A program made the position numbers and the translations under genes. From an uncultured Burkholderiales bacterium (GTDB lineage: Bacteria > Pseudomonadota > Gammaproteobacteria > Burkholderiales > Burkholderiaceae_C), in the NCBI GenBank assembly GCA_903925445.1, contig CAIYFE010000345.1, positions 1-15,812 of the forward strand: a stretch of 15,812 nt of DNA, written 5' to 3'. This document shows positions 1 to 7,904 of this stretch, one piece after another. The notes beneath the pieces were generated by a model. The model worked only from the letters and a program-made list of their open reading frames with translations, was not told the origin of the DNA and ran no database searches. Position 1 is the first letter of the stretch. Each line of letters opens with the position of its first letter.

Positions 1-1358
1 GATTTTTTGCGCGCCAATGGCTCGATGCCATGTCGCCCTCCAATTGGGCCAGCACCAATCCAGAAGTGGTGCAGCAACTCCTCAAAACCAAGGGTGAGAG
101 TTGGCGCAAGGGCATGCAATATTTTTTAGAAGACAGCCAAAAAATTCAACGCCAAACTCTGGGCGCAAACCCTGCCAAAGATGCGCTGCCGCCCTTGCCC
201 TTTCAAGTCGGCAAAGACGTGGCCATCACGCCGGGCAAAGTTGTTTATAAAAATCAATTGATTGAGCTGATCCAGTACGCACCCAGCACCGCAACAGTGC
301 ATCAAGAGCCATTGCTGATCGTGCCTTCGTGCATCATGAAATACTACATTCTTGATTTGTCCGAGCACAACTCGATGGTCAAGTACTTGGTCGATCAAGG
401 ATTCACGGTGTTCATGGTTTCTTGGCGCAATCCAGACGAAAAAGATCGCCACTTGGGCATGGATGATTACATCCAACACGGCGTGCTGGACGCCATTGAA
501 GCGACACAGCGATTGAGCAAATCCAAAGAAATTCACGCCATGGGCTATTGTTTGGGTGGGACTTTCTTGGCCATTGCAGCAGCCTTGTTGGGCAATCAAA
601 GTGCCAACACGCCCTTGGCCAGCGTGACTTTGTTGGCGGCGCAAACCGATTTTTCTGAACCCGGCGAATTGGGCGTTTTCATCGACGATGACCAACTCCG
701 AACCCTGCGCGAAGAAATGGCGCACACCGGCTATTTGTCCGGCAAGATGATGGCTGCGTCGTTCCAGTTTTTGGGGTCGCGCGACTTGATCTGGTCTCGC
801 AACACCCACCGTTACTTGCTGGGTCAAGATGAAGTGGGCAACGACATGATGAGCTGGAACATGGACACCACGCGATTGCCAGAGCGCATGCACAACGAGT
901 ACTTGAACTCACTGTTTCTTCACAACGCCTTGAGCGAAGGCTACTACCACGTGGAGGGTCAAGCCATTGCGTTGATGGACATTCACGTTCCCATGATGAT
1001 CGTCGGCACCGAACGCGATCACATTTCTCCTTGGAAGTCGGTCTACAAAATTCACCTCAACACCGACGTAGACACGACTTTCATTTTGGCCTCAGGCGGA
1101 CACAACGCAGGCATTGTGTCCGAGCCGGGTCACCCCAACCGCAGCTACCAAATGAACCATCAAGCGGCCGGTCACGGTTGGGTCGAGCCCCAAGTTTGGC
1201 AAGCCCAAGCGCCCCATCATGAGGGCTCGTGGTGGTCGGCTTGGCGCGATTGGTTGGTCTCACAAAGCAGCGGCAGCGTCAAAGCCAGAAAAATTGCGCC
1301 ACAAACAGCGCTTTATGACGCACCGGGCAGGTACGTTTTACAGCGTTACGCAGACTGA
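1..1358 (+). CDS. phaC: Poly(3-hydroxyalkanoate) synthase, 5' end outside the window
   Basis: Polymerises (R)-3-hydroxyacyl-CoA into PHA storage granules in the cytoplasm. The frame is open from base 3 through the Met codon at 30, and the upstream codons (FFARQWLDA before MSPSNW) fit the family, so the Met at 30 is internal and the gene is 5'-partial: about 451 residues are visible of a usual 560-600. Counting from the codon at 30, the nucleophile Cys174 lies in the lipase-like box GYCLGG, Asp330 in GTERDH and His358 in SGGHNAG, so the alpha/beta-hydrolase triad is complete. The CIMKYYILDL stretch and the SGGHNAGIVSEPGH stretch put it, from memory of the family, in a PhaC subgroup distinct from the Ralstonia-type enzyme, which has CINKFYILDL. 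It converges with the minus-strand gene run. No PHA partner gene is visible here. Family certain; substrate range cannot be read from the sequence. Confidence 0.93.
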   Translation, partial: FFARQWLDAMSPSNWASTNPEVVQQLLKTKGESWRKGMQYFLEDSQKIQRQTLGANPAKDALPPLPFQVGKDVAITPGKVVYKNQLIELIQYAPSTATVHQEPLLIVPSCIMKYYILDLSEHNSMVKYLVDQGFTVFMVSWRNPDEKDRHLGMDDYIQHGVLDAIEATQRLSKSKEIHAMGYCLGGTFLAIAAALLGNQSANTPLASVTLLAAQTDFSEPGELGVFIDDDQLRTLREEMAHTGYLSGKMMAASFQFLGSRDLIWSRNTHRYLLGQDEVGNDMMSWNMDTTRLPERMHNEYLNSLFLHNALSEGYYHVEGQAIALMDIHVPMMIVGTERDHISPWKSVYKIHLNTDVDTTFILASGGHNAGIVSEPGHPNRSYQMNHQAAGHGWVEPQVWQAQAPHHEGSWWSAWRDWLVSQSSGSVKARKIAPQTALYDAPGRYVLQRYAD

Positions 1359-1363
1359 ACGCT

Positions 1364-1783
1364 TCACTGGCCGGGTGGCGTGCAAGGACCTTGGAAATAA
1401 ATGCGAGCAGGCTGACCATCCACCACAGAATCGTTGTAGCCATACAAGATTCGGGTGTCGCGCTCGATGCGAATTTCTGCTTCCTTGGCGGTGAGCTTGC
1501 TCTTGCGGTACGCGCCCATTTGCTTGGGATTGGTCAGGTTTTTTCCAGAAAACTCTTCGGTTTCAAGGCTGCTGACTTGCGCCGAGTAGAGTTTTGAGTT
1601 CGGGATTTTGAGAAACAGGTTTTTGCCCATGCTCTGAATCTCGACCACGACATGCTCCATGGGTAACTTTTTATCGTCCAAGGCAGGCACGGTGCCGATC
1701 ACATCGCATGGCATTTTGAAAGTTTGGGCTTGTGAAGAAAAACCCAAAGCAGCAAACAACAAGAAGCATCCCAGTGTTTTCAT
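1364..1783 (-). CDS. Small secreted protein of unknown function
   Basis: 139 residues. I do not recognise the family. Residues 1-19 form a typical Sec signal peptide (MK start, hydrophobic LLFAALGF core, small residues SSQA before the probable cut), so the product is probably periplasmic. The mature part has two cysteines, near its start (MPCD) and near its end (GPCTPPG), which could form one disulfide, and a lysine-rich, strongly charged middle. A good Shine-Dalgarno (GGGAGG, 5 bases before ATG 1783) supports the start. It lies 24 bases after the CWC gene on the same strand, so it is probably the last gene of the galacturonate transcript, and it ends 5 bases from the convergent phaC stop. 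No motif ties it to uronate use. It may be a passenger gene. Confidence 0.75.
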   Translation of the reverse strand: MKTLGCFLLFAALGFSSQAQTFKMPCDVIGTVPALDDKKLPMEHVVVEIQSMGKNLFLKIPNSKLYSAQVSSLETEEFSGKNLTNPKQMGAYRKSKLTAKEAEIRIERDTRILYGYNDSVVDGQPARIYFQGPCTPPGQ

Positions 1784-1807
1784 CGCGTCCTCCCAGACAA
1801 CCCAACA

Positions 1808-2023
1808 TCAAGAAGCGAGTTTGAATCGACTCAGACACGACAAGCACAAGCATTGCTGAACCGGAAATTGCGCTTTGATCCGAGCCAATAATTCAGAACT
1901 CATGGCCTCGGCGACACACCAACACGGGGTTTTACCGCTTGGATCTATCGCCATGGCACATTGGTTGATTTGCCCGCAAGACGGGCAAATCGCTTGAGAT
2001 TCTAAGCGGTTCGGATCCCGCAT
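1808..2023 (-). CDS. Cysteine-rich CWC family small protein
   Basis: 71 residues starting MRDPNRLES. Eight cysteines sit in the spacing of the cysteine-rich CWC family: CPSC, then a single Cys in NQC, then the CWC signature after a KTP, then CLC and LSC near the C-terminus. The arrangement suggests a metal-binding, probably zinc, mini-protein. The family's function is not established. The ATG at 2023 was chosen because translation would re-start 2 bases after the TGA of the upstream aldehyde dehydrogenase gene (TGATCATG), a classic coupling arrangement. Longer in-frame extensions (up to 2353) would lie wholly inside the dehydrogenase gene in another frame and carry no recognisable sequence. 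CWC genes are often small add-ons to unrelated operons, so its position does not prove a role in uronate metabolism. Confidence 0.82.
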   Translation of the reverse strand: MRDPNRLESQAICPSCGQINQCAMAIDPSGKTPCWCVAEAMSSELLARIKAQFPVQQCLCLSCLSRFKLAS

Positions 2024-2025
2024 GA

Positions 2026-3492
2026 TCAGCAAGGCTTGCCTTGCAAACCGGACAGCCAAGTGGGCATGTCTTGCAAACACACGGGACGCAAAAAGCGATC
2101 CATCGCGGCGTCTCCGACCGATGTGCTCATCGGCTCGGTGGAAGATGGCCAGGGTCCGCCATGCTGCTGCGCTGCAGTCACGGCCACGCCGGTTGGCACG
2201 CCTGCAAACAACACGCGTCCTGCAATGCTGGCTGCTGCGCGCACCAAGTCGCGATGTGCTGGCGTGTCTTGGCTCATGCCCCACAAGGTCACGGTCAAAC
2301 TGCCGCCCACTGCGCGCAGCACTTGACGGGTTTGCTCGCTTGAGTCGCTCCACACAATCAAGCTGGTTGGACCAAACACTTCTTCATGCAACGGCGCGTG
2401 GGCGATGAAGGTGGATGCGTCCACTTCCAACAGCGATGGGCGTGGGTTGCGGCTGTCGACTACTTCATGCAACAAGGCTTTGGCGCCTGCTTGCAGTTGG
2501 GCTTGGACGCCGGCATCCAAGGCTTTGCGCATGCCTTGGGTCAACATGACGTGCGGTTGCTGCGCTGCCAGCGCTTGTGTGAGTTGCGCCACAAAGGCAG
2601 AGCTGGCCGCGCTGCGTTCAAACACCAACAAACCGGGATTGGTACAAAACTGACCGCAACCCAAAGCAATGGATGCTGCCAAGTTTTGTGCCAAAGTCTC
2701 GCCACCCGCTTGCAATGCTTCGGGCGTTGCGACAACCGGATTGATAGACCCGAGCTCGCCGGAAAAAGGAATGGGCACAGCCCGTGCGCGTGAAGCATCG
2801 CGCAACGCAGCACCGCCACGGGTTGAGCCGGTGAAAGCGCCCACCGCAATGCCAGGATGTTGAATCAACAGCAAGCCCACCTCGTTGCCTTCGCCCTGCA
2901 CCATTTGCATCAAACCTGCGGGCAAGTGCAAGTTTTTCAGCACGGCTTGAGACAACTCAAACACACGTTGCGATGTCAGCAAATGGCCGCAGTGCGCTTT
3001 GACCACCACGCTGCACCCAGCGGCCAAAGCCGAAGCGGTGTCACCGCCCAAGACAGAAAAAGCAAAAGGGAAATTGCTGGCAGAAAACATGGCCACGGGT
3101 CCCAAAGGCACTCGCACACGCATCATCGCGGGGTGGCCTGCTGGGGGCGCACCGGCAACGGCTAGGTCATCGGTGAATGCAAAAGCAGCGCCTTGAGCCG
3201 CCAAATGCGCAAAGCGACGCAACTGGAATGCGGTGCGATCTAACTCGCCATTCAAGCGCCCAGCGCCCAAGCCTGTTTCTTGATCGGCCAATGACACCAA
3301 AGTTTCGCGATCTGCTTCGATGGCAGCAGCCAAGGCGTTGAGCAGTGCAGCGCGTTGGTTGCCGTCGCTGTCTTGCCACGCGTCAAACGCAGCTTGCGCA
3401 GCGTTGACAGCGGCATTGACTTCTGAGGTGCCACACGCTGGGAGAGAGGTTGCCAAAGATTGGCCAGTTCGAGCATCGGTAGATTGCAACAT
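2026..3492 (-). CDS. 2-oxoglutarate semialdehyde (2,5-dioxopentanoate) dehydrogenase, NAD(P)+
   Basis: 488 residues, an aldehyde dehydrogenase of the alpha-ketoglutaric semialdehyde dehydrogenase type (EC 1.2.1.26). It oxidises the 2-oxoglutarate semialdehyde made by KdgD to 2-oxoglutarate, the last step of the oxidative galacturonate/galactarate route. Visible catalytic residues: Asn140 in SASNFPFAFS (oxyanion hole), Lys165 in VVKAHCGH (cofactor site), the general base Glu246 in SGELGSINPV and the nucleophile Cys283 in CGQFCTNPG, the last two motifs being characteristic of this subfamily. The ATG at 3492 gives the usual N-terminus (MLQSTDARTG). A longer frame to 3558 would overlap the upstream gene and adds an unrelated sequence. 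The Shine-Dalgarno is weak. It lies 23 bases after the tctC-type gene and is coupled to the CWC gene. The exact aldehyde is inferred from motif plus operon. Confidence 0.9.
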   Translation of the reverse strand: MLQSTDARTGQSLATSLPACGTSEVNAAVNAAQAAFDAWQDSDGNQRAALLNALAAAIEADRETLVSLADQETGLGAGRLNGELDRTAFQLRRFAHLAAQGAAFAFTDDLAVAGAPPAGHPAMMRVRVPLGPVAMFSASNFPFAFSVLGGDTASALAAGCSVVVKAHCGHLLTSQRVFELSQAVLKNLHLPAGLMQMVQGEGNEVGLLLIQHPGIAVGAFTGSTRGGAALRDASRARAVPIPFSGELGSINPVVATPEALQAGGETLAQNLAASIALGCGQFCTNPGLLVFERSAASSAFVAQLTQALAAQQPHVMLTQGMRKALDAGVQAQLQAGAKALLHEVVDSRNPRPSLLEVDASTFIAHAPLHEEVFGPTSLIVWSDSSEQTRQVLRAVGGSLTVTLWGMSQDTPAHRDLVRAAASIAGRVLFAGVPTGVAVTAAQQHGGPWPSSTEPMSTSVGDAAMDRFLRPVCLQDMPTWLSGLQGKPC

Positions 3493-3515
3493 GGTGTTTT
3501 GAGTTTTTAAAAAAA

Positions 3516-4493
3516 TTATTCTGGCTTGATGCCTGCGGTTTGAATCACACGGGTCCATGTATCGATTTCGGACTTGACGAAAGCCGTGTATGCCTTGCTG
3601 CCCAAGTTGGGAATGACAAAGCCCACCGAGGTCAAACGTTGGCGCACGCTGTCAGAGTTGATAGCTTGCACCACTGCAGCTTCGAGTTTGTCCACGATGG
3701 CTTGTGGTGTGCCTTTGGCCACAGACAAGCCTGACCAAGACAGCGCCTGAAAGCCTTTGTAGCCCGACTCGGCAACGGTGGGCACATCGGGGTAAAGCGG
3801 ATTGCGCTGCAAACTGCTGACCGCGATGGGTCTGATTTTTCCAGCCTTGATGTGCGGTAACGCCGCATCTTGGTTGATGAAAATCATGGGCACGGTACCG
3901 GCCAATAAGTCGTTGAGCAAAGGGCCACCGCCTCGGTACGGGATTCCCGTTAAAAAGATGCCCGTGGTTTGTTTGAACAACTCCATGGCCATGTGACCAG
4001 ACGCCGCATGGGTGAAGCCGTAGTCCAATTTGCCAGGATTTTTCTTGGCGTAGTCGACGATATCGGCCACGGTTTTGAATGGCATGGAAGGATGCACCAC
4101 CAGCACATTGGGTCCGGAGTTGACTTGCGACAAGTGCACAAAATCGGTGAGCGAGTTGTATTTGAGTTTGGGATCGAGCCCATGCGCAACCGCGTTTTGT
4201 CCGACCCCGGTTTGAATCAAGGTGTAGCCATCGGCGGGCATTTTGACGGCGCGGTCTGTGCCAATGATGCCGCCAGCTCCGCCAATGTTTTCCACGATCA
4301 CCGGTTGCTTGAGAATGCGCGACAGCTCATCGGCCATCAGTCGCCCCAAAATATCGCTCGTGCCACCGGCTGGAAAAGGCACGATCAGCTTGATGGGGCG
4401 GTTGGGATATTCGTTGTCAGCCCAAGCCGGCGCAAGCGCGCTGAGCAAATAACCCGATGCAGCGGCTTTGAGCAATTGACGCTTTTGAATCAT
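3516..4493 (-). CDS. Bug/TctC-family periplasmic substrate-binding protein
   Basis: 325 residues, tripartite tricarboxylate transporter receptor family (Bug), very abundant in Burkholderiales. Residues 1-25 are an export signal with a KR-Q-L-L-K start and an AWA end. The motif is KR, not RR, so Sec rather than Tat is likely. The mature protein opens with the family pattern YPNRPIKLIVPFPAGGTSDILGR, continues with a VENIGGAGG stretch (residues 71-79) and a late PDVPTVAESG stretch, all typical. The ATG at 4493 is preceded by GGAG at 6 bases. A TTG at 4508 would overlap this site and is less likely. No tctA or tctB permease gene is present, so the protein is an orphan. It sits 18 bases after garD. 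Its ligand is unknown: it could bind an aldarate or uronate and use a permease elsewhere, or act as a sensor component. Confidence 0.9.
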   Translation of the reverse strand: MIQKRQLLKAAASGYLLSALAPAWADNEYPNRPIKLIVPFPAGGTSDILGRLMADELSRILKQPVIVENIGGAGGIIGTDRAVKMPADGYTLIQTGVGQNAVAHGLDPKLKYNSLTDFVHLSQVNSGPNVLVVHPSMPFKTVADIVDYAKKNPGKLDYGFTHAASGHMAMELFKQTTGIFLTGIPYRGGGPLLNDLLAGTVPMIFINQDAALPHIKAGKIRPIAVSSLQRNPLYPDVPTVAESGYKGFQALSWSGLSVAKGTPQAIVDKLEAAVVQAINSDSVRQRLTSVGFVIPNLGSKAYTAFVKSEIDTWTRVIQTAGIKPE

Positions 4494-4511
4494 GCGAATC
4501 TCCAACAATTT

Positions 4512-6083
4512 TTAGGTAATGGGCGCGGGGTTGAACAACACCAAGGCGTTGTGCAATTTCCATTTTTCGGCCCAAGTCTTGCGCCCACTGGCGACTTCAA
4601 GCAGCAAGTGAAAAAGTTCCCAACCGGCTTGTTCGATGGTGATTTCGCCATCGGCAATCCGACCTGCATTCATGTCCATCAAGTCATGCCAACGACTTGC
4701 CAAATCGGTTCGGGTGGCGACTTTGACCACCGGGCATTCGGCCAAACCATAGGGCGTTCCGCGTCCGGTGGTGAACACATGCAAGTTCATGCCCGCCGCG
4801 AGTTGCAATGTGCCGCAAATGAAATCGCTGGCAGGCGTGGCCGCGAAGACCAAACCTTTTTGATCGGCCTTGAGTTTGTTGCCCGGTGACAAAACGCTGC
4901 CAATGGCCGCACTGCCGCTTTTGATGATGGAGCCCATCGCTTTTTCGGCAATGTTGGACAAGCCACCCGCTTTGTTGCCGGGGGTGGTGTTGGCCGTGCG
5001 ATCGGCACGACCTCGGTCTAAATATTGGTCATACCAACCCAGCTCATCGATGATTTGTTGCGCCACTTCGGGGGTTGCCGCGCGAGATGTCAATTGCTCC
5101 ACGGCATCACGGACTTCGGTGTTTTCCGAAAACATGATGGTGGCGCCTGCACGCACCAACAAATCGGCCATGTAGCCAACCGCTGGATTGGCGGTCACGC
5201 CCGAAAAAGCATCGCTGCCGCCACATTGAACGCCAACCACCAAAGCGCTGGCGGGCACAGTTTGGCGTCGGCGAGCATTGAGGCGCTCCAAATGAGGTTT
5301 GGCGCGCGCCACGATGTCATCGATCATGGACATGAACCCGACATGCGTGTCGTGCTGCAAGCAAACCAAGTCCAGCGCCGCCTCGGGTTGACGCGCATCT
5401 TGAATCGGAAAACTGCCAGCGGGCAGCAGCCGATCAGGTTGCAATTTTTCACACCCCAAACTCACCACCATCACCTCGCCCCCAAAGTTGGGATTCAAGC
5501 TGATGTTGCGCAAGGTGCGAATGGGAATTTCTGCGCCTGGTGCATCAATGGCAACACCGCACCCATAGGTGTGTTCAAGCCCCACGACGCCATCGACGTT
5601 CGGATACTTGGGCAGCAACTCTTGGCGAATGCGCTCAACCGCCACACTCACCACGCCTGCCACACATTGCACCGTGGTGGTGATGGCCAGCAAGTTGCGT
5701 GTGCCGACCGAGCCATCGGCGTTGACATAGCCATCAAAGGTGTAACCGGCTAAAGCTTCGCTGGCTGACGGTTTGACCGTCGCCATGGGCAAGTTGTGAA
5801 GCGCTCTTGCTGCTGGAATGTCCAACAAGCGCTCATGCACCCAACTGCCCGCCGCAATGTCTTGCTTGGCAAACCCCACTGGCACGTTGTAGCGCAACAC
5901 GGGTTGGCCTTGCGCCACATCGTGCAGCGCGACTTTGTGGCCTTGCGGTACTTTGTCGCGCAACACCAAACCATCGGGCAAGACCGTGCCAGCAGGCAAA
6001 CCGCTATCGTTGGCAATGATGGCCACGTTGTCGTTGGCGTGCATTCGAATCGCCAAAGGCGCTTTACTTGCAGGCATTTGCAT
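4512..6083 (-). CDS. garD: D-galactarate dehydratase
   Basis: 523 residues, the same length as E. coli GarD and collinear with it from memory throughout. It removes water from meso-galactarate to give 5-dehydro-4-deoxy-D-glucarate (EC 4.2.1.42), using a bound divalent metal. An N-terminal SAF-type domain (about residues 10-85, with DNVAIIANDSGL) is followed by the UxaA/GarD catalytic part: DGYVNADGSVGTRN at 117-130, HTYGCG at 171-176, CGGSDAFSGVTANP from 287, a TTPGNKAGGL stretch and a C-terminal FNPAPIT nearly identical to the E. coli end. The chosen ATG overlaps the TGA of the upstream TRAP permease gene (TGATG), implying coupled translation. A GTG at 6086 and an ATG at 6077 are alternatives. 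GarD rather than GudD points to galactarate, hence galacturonate, as the main substrate line. Altronate dehydratase is excluded by the overall match. Confidence 0.95.
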   Translation of the reverse strand: MQMPASKAPLAIRMHANDNVAIIANDSGLPAGTVLPDGLVLRDKVPQGHKVALHDVAQGQPVLRYNVPVGFAKQDIAAGSWVHERLLDIPAARALHNLPMATVKPSASEALAGYTFDGYVNADGSVGTRNLLAITTTVQCVAGVVSVAVERIRQELLPKYPNVDGVVGLEHTYGCGVAIDAPGAEIPIRTLRNISLNPNFGGEVMVVSLGCEKLQPDRLLPAGSFPIQDARQPEAALDLVCLQHDTHVGFMSMIDDIVARAKPHLERLNARRRQTVPASALVVGVQCGGSDAFSGVTANPAVGYMADLLVRAGATIMFSENTEVRDAVEQLTSRAATPEVAQQIIDELGWYDQYLDRGRADRTANTTPGNKAGGLSNIAEKAMGSIIKSGSAAIGSVLSPGNKLKADQKGLVFAATPASDFICGTLQLAAGMNLHVFTTGRGTPYGLAECPVVKVATRTDLASRWHDLMDMNAGRIADGEITIEQAGWELFHLLLEVASGRKTWAEKWKLHNALVLFNPAPIT

Positions 6084-7372
6084 CACTTCAACAAGTTAGG
6101 CAACCACAACGAGAAGGTGGGCACATAGGTCACCAAAAGCAGCGTCATGCCCAAAGCTCCATAAAACGGAGCGATGGTTCGCATGACTTGTCCCACCGAA
6201 ATTTCACCAATGGCGCAGCCCACAAACTGCACTGTTCCCACGGGTGGCGTATTCAGGCCCAAAGCGCAATTGATCAGCATCAAAATACCAAACTGCAACG
6301 GGTCCATTCCAAACTGCATGGCAATGGGCATGAAGATGGGCGTACAAATCAAGATCGTGGCGGCCATGTCCAAGAATGTGCCCAAGATGAACAACAAGAT
6401 GTTGATCATCAAAAATATCACCCACGGACTTGAGCTGATGAATTGCATCATCTCGCCCGTCTTTTGAGGCACTTCATACAAAGCCATGAAGTAACCAAAG
6501 GCGTTGGAAATACCAATCAACAACAGCACCACACCCGTTGTTTTACAAGCTTTGGCGCAGGCTTTGATGAAGTTATGCCAAGTCAACGAGCGGTAAATAA
6601 AGACCGTCACAAACAACGCCCAAGCCACTGCAATCGAAGCAGACTCTGTGGCCGTGAATGCGCCCGACAAAATACCACCCAAGATGATCACCACCACCAG
6701 CAAGCCGGGCAATGCACCTCCAAATGCCTTGAGCACTTGCCCCCAACCGGGGAAAGCGCCGTGGGTGGGATATCCGCGTTTGACCGCCACCCAATACGCC
6801 GCAGCCAAGTTGCACAAGGTCAAAATAATGGCTGGCACCAAGCCCGCCAAAATCAACCCCAACACACTCACCGAGGCAATGCCAGATGTGGCCAAAGTAA
6901 AGATGATCATGTTGTGCGACGTTGGCATGATCGCACCTACCAAAGCAGCATGAGTGGTGACGTTGACCGCGTAGTCGGCGTCATAACCTTCTTTTTTCAT
7001 CAAAGGAATCATCACCGAACCCATGGCCGACACATCGGCCAGCGGTGAACCCGCGACTCCTCCAAAAATTGTGCAACCCAACACGTTGCTCATGCCCAAA
7101 CCACCGCGCACGTGGCCAATCAAACTGTTGGCAAACTTGACAATGCGGTCTGCAATGCCGCCGTACAGCATCAACTCACCGGCAAAAACAAAAAACGGAA
7201 TCGCAAGAAATGAAAAGACTTGCATGCCGCCAATCATTTTTTGAAACACCACCGCCGTTGGCAAACCGGCGGCAAGGATGGTGGCAATTGAGGACAGGCC
7301 GATGGCAAACGCCACGGGAACCCCCATGACAAGCAAGAGCGTGAAGCTCAGCGTTAATACAGTCAGTTCCAT
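6083..7372 (-). CDS. dctM: TRAP transporter large permease (DctM subunit), probably hexuronate
   Basis: 429 residues, the large membrane subunit of a tripartite ATP-independent periplasmic transporter, which drives solute uptake with the sodium or proton gradient. The protein is hydrophobic from residue 1 (MELTVLTLSF), with about 11-12 membrane helices, and shows family stretches such as IPFFVFAGELM near residue 60, GGLGMSNVLGCTIFGGVAGSPLADVSAMG near 90-118, and a late LGLNTPPVGTVQF. Its start overlaps the end of the small permease gene by 10 bases and its stop overlaps garD by one base, so dctQ-dctM-garD are read from one message. GGAG lies 5 bases before the ATG. The symbol is the family name. 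A C4-dicarboxylate role is not implied: the flanking udh, kdgD and garD suggest galacturonate and/or glucuronate. Confidence 0.93.
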   Translation of the reverse strand: MELTVLTLSFTLLLVMGVPVAFAIGLSSIATILAAGLPTAVVFQKMIGGMQVFSFLAIPFFVFAGELMLYGGIADRIVKFANSLIGHVRGGLGMSNVLGCTIFGGVAGSPLADVSAMGSVMIPLMKKEGYDADYAVNVTTHAALVGAIMPTSHNMIIFTLATSGIASVSVLGLILAGLVPAIILTLCNLAAAYWVAVKRGYPTHGAFPGWGQVLKAFGGALPGLLVVVIILGGILSGAFTATESASIAVAWALFVTVFIYRSLTWHNFIKACAKACKTTGVVLLLIGISNAFGYFMALYEVPQKTGEMMQFISSSPWVIFLMINILLFILGTFLDMAATILICTPIFMPIAMQFGMDPLQFGILMLINCALGLNTPPVGTVQFVGCAIGEISVGQVMRTIAPFYGALGMTLLLVTYVPTFSLWLPNLLK

Positions 7373-7851
7373 GCCGGCTCCACTTCCTCACCGCGCAACA
7401 AGGCCACGATGTGCTCAATCGAAAACAAAACAATCAATGCGCCCGCAATGATCAGGGGCACATAGTCAATGCCATCGGGCACAGGCAACATGGGTTTTTT
7501 CTCGCCCCATTTCGCGCTGGCCCACAACCAGCCACCTTGTGCCATCAAATAGCCAAACAAAGCGACCATGGCGTGGATCAAAATTTCAATGCGATGCTGC
7601 CATTGCTCGGGCAGCAAAACCACCAATGACTCAAGCCCAATGTGTCCAGCATCGCGCACACCAACGGCCAGACCAAATGCTGTGACAAACAACACGATCA
7701 GCAAAGCCAGCGCTTCTGCCCAAGTTGGCGTGTCGTTGAACACATAGCGACCAATGACTTGCCATTGAACGCACAAGATCACTGTGATCAAACCGATGAC
7801 AGCCAAAACCAAACTGATTTTTGAGATGGCTGCACAAAATTTTGTGAACAT
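7363..7851 (-). CDS. dctQ: TRAP transporter small permease (DctQ subunit)
   Basis: 162 residues, the small integral-membrane partner of the TRAP permease. Four hydrophobic segments are visible at roughly residues 12-34, 46-66, 90-108 and 127-150. The first is followed by the family pattern VIGRYVFNDTPTWAEALA, and VRDAGHIGLE follows the second. The Shine-Dalgarno GGAG sits 7 bases before the ATG at 7851, separated from it by a run of six T and directly against a 10-bp hairpin in the leader, which could influence how much of the two permeases is made relative to the binding protein. It overlaps dctM by 10 bases. The family assignment rests on the neighbours as well as on sequence, since DctQ proteins are poorly conserved. 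Confidence 0.92.
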   Translation of the reverse strand: MFTKFCAAISKISLVLAVIGLITVILCVQWQVIGRYVFNDTPTWAEALALLIVLFVTAFGLAVGVRDAGHIGLESLVVLLPEQWQHRIEILIHAMVALFGYLMAQGGWLWASAKWGEKKPMLPVPDGIDYVPLIIAGALIVLFSIEHIVALLRGEEVEPAWN

Positions 7852-7863
7852 GAAAAAACTCCA

Positions 7864-7888
7864 GCCCTCAACCGTTCAGGCTGAGGGC
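7864..7888 (-). promoter_or_regulatory. Hairpin between TRAP binding-protein gene and permease genes
   Basis: On the minus strand the arms GCCCTCAGCC and GGTTGAGGGC pair over 10 bp (one G-U wobble) around a 5-base loop TGAAC. The hairpin starts 16 bases after the dctP-type stop codon. One base after it comes the GGAG of dctQ and then six T. It could be a leaky terminator or a 3' end-protecting stem that raises the amount of binding protein over permease, a common need in TRAP and ABC operons. The structure is seen; the function is inferred. Confidence 0.65.
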
Positions 7889-7904
7889 GTTGGTGCAATG
7901 AAAA

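Noticed and set aside
126..893. Minus-strand open frame of 255 codons opposite phaC
   Set aside because: Antisense shadow of the conserved PHA synthase frame, with no recognisable sequence.
1342..1363. Inverted repeat AGCGTT / AACGCT across the phaC stop codon as a bidirectional terminator
   Set aside because: The stem is only 6 bp with a 10-base loop and no T tract on either strand.
2024..2353. Long N-terminal extension of the CWC protein to 181 residues
   Set aside because: The added part is Arg-rich, lies inside the aldehyde dehydrogenase gene in another frame and resembles nothing. The coupled ATG at 2023 gives the normal family length.
3493..3558. Extended N-terminus of the semialdehyde dehydrogenase
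   Set aside because: It overlaps the end of the TctC-type gene and adds residues foreign to the family. ATG 3492 gives the expected start.
3969..4889. Plus-strand open frame of 306 codons opposite the TctC-type gene and garD
   Set aside because: It is antisense to two well-supported genes, rich in His/Gln as expected for a shadow, and without domain or ribosome-binding site. The same holds for the plus-strand frames at 5025-5753, 6443-7048 and 8959-9912.
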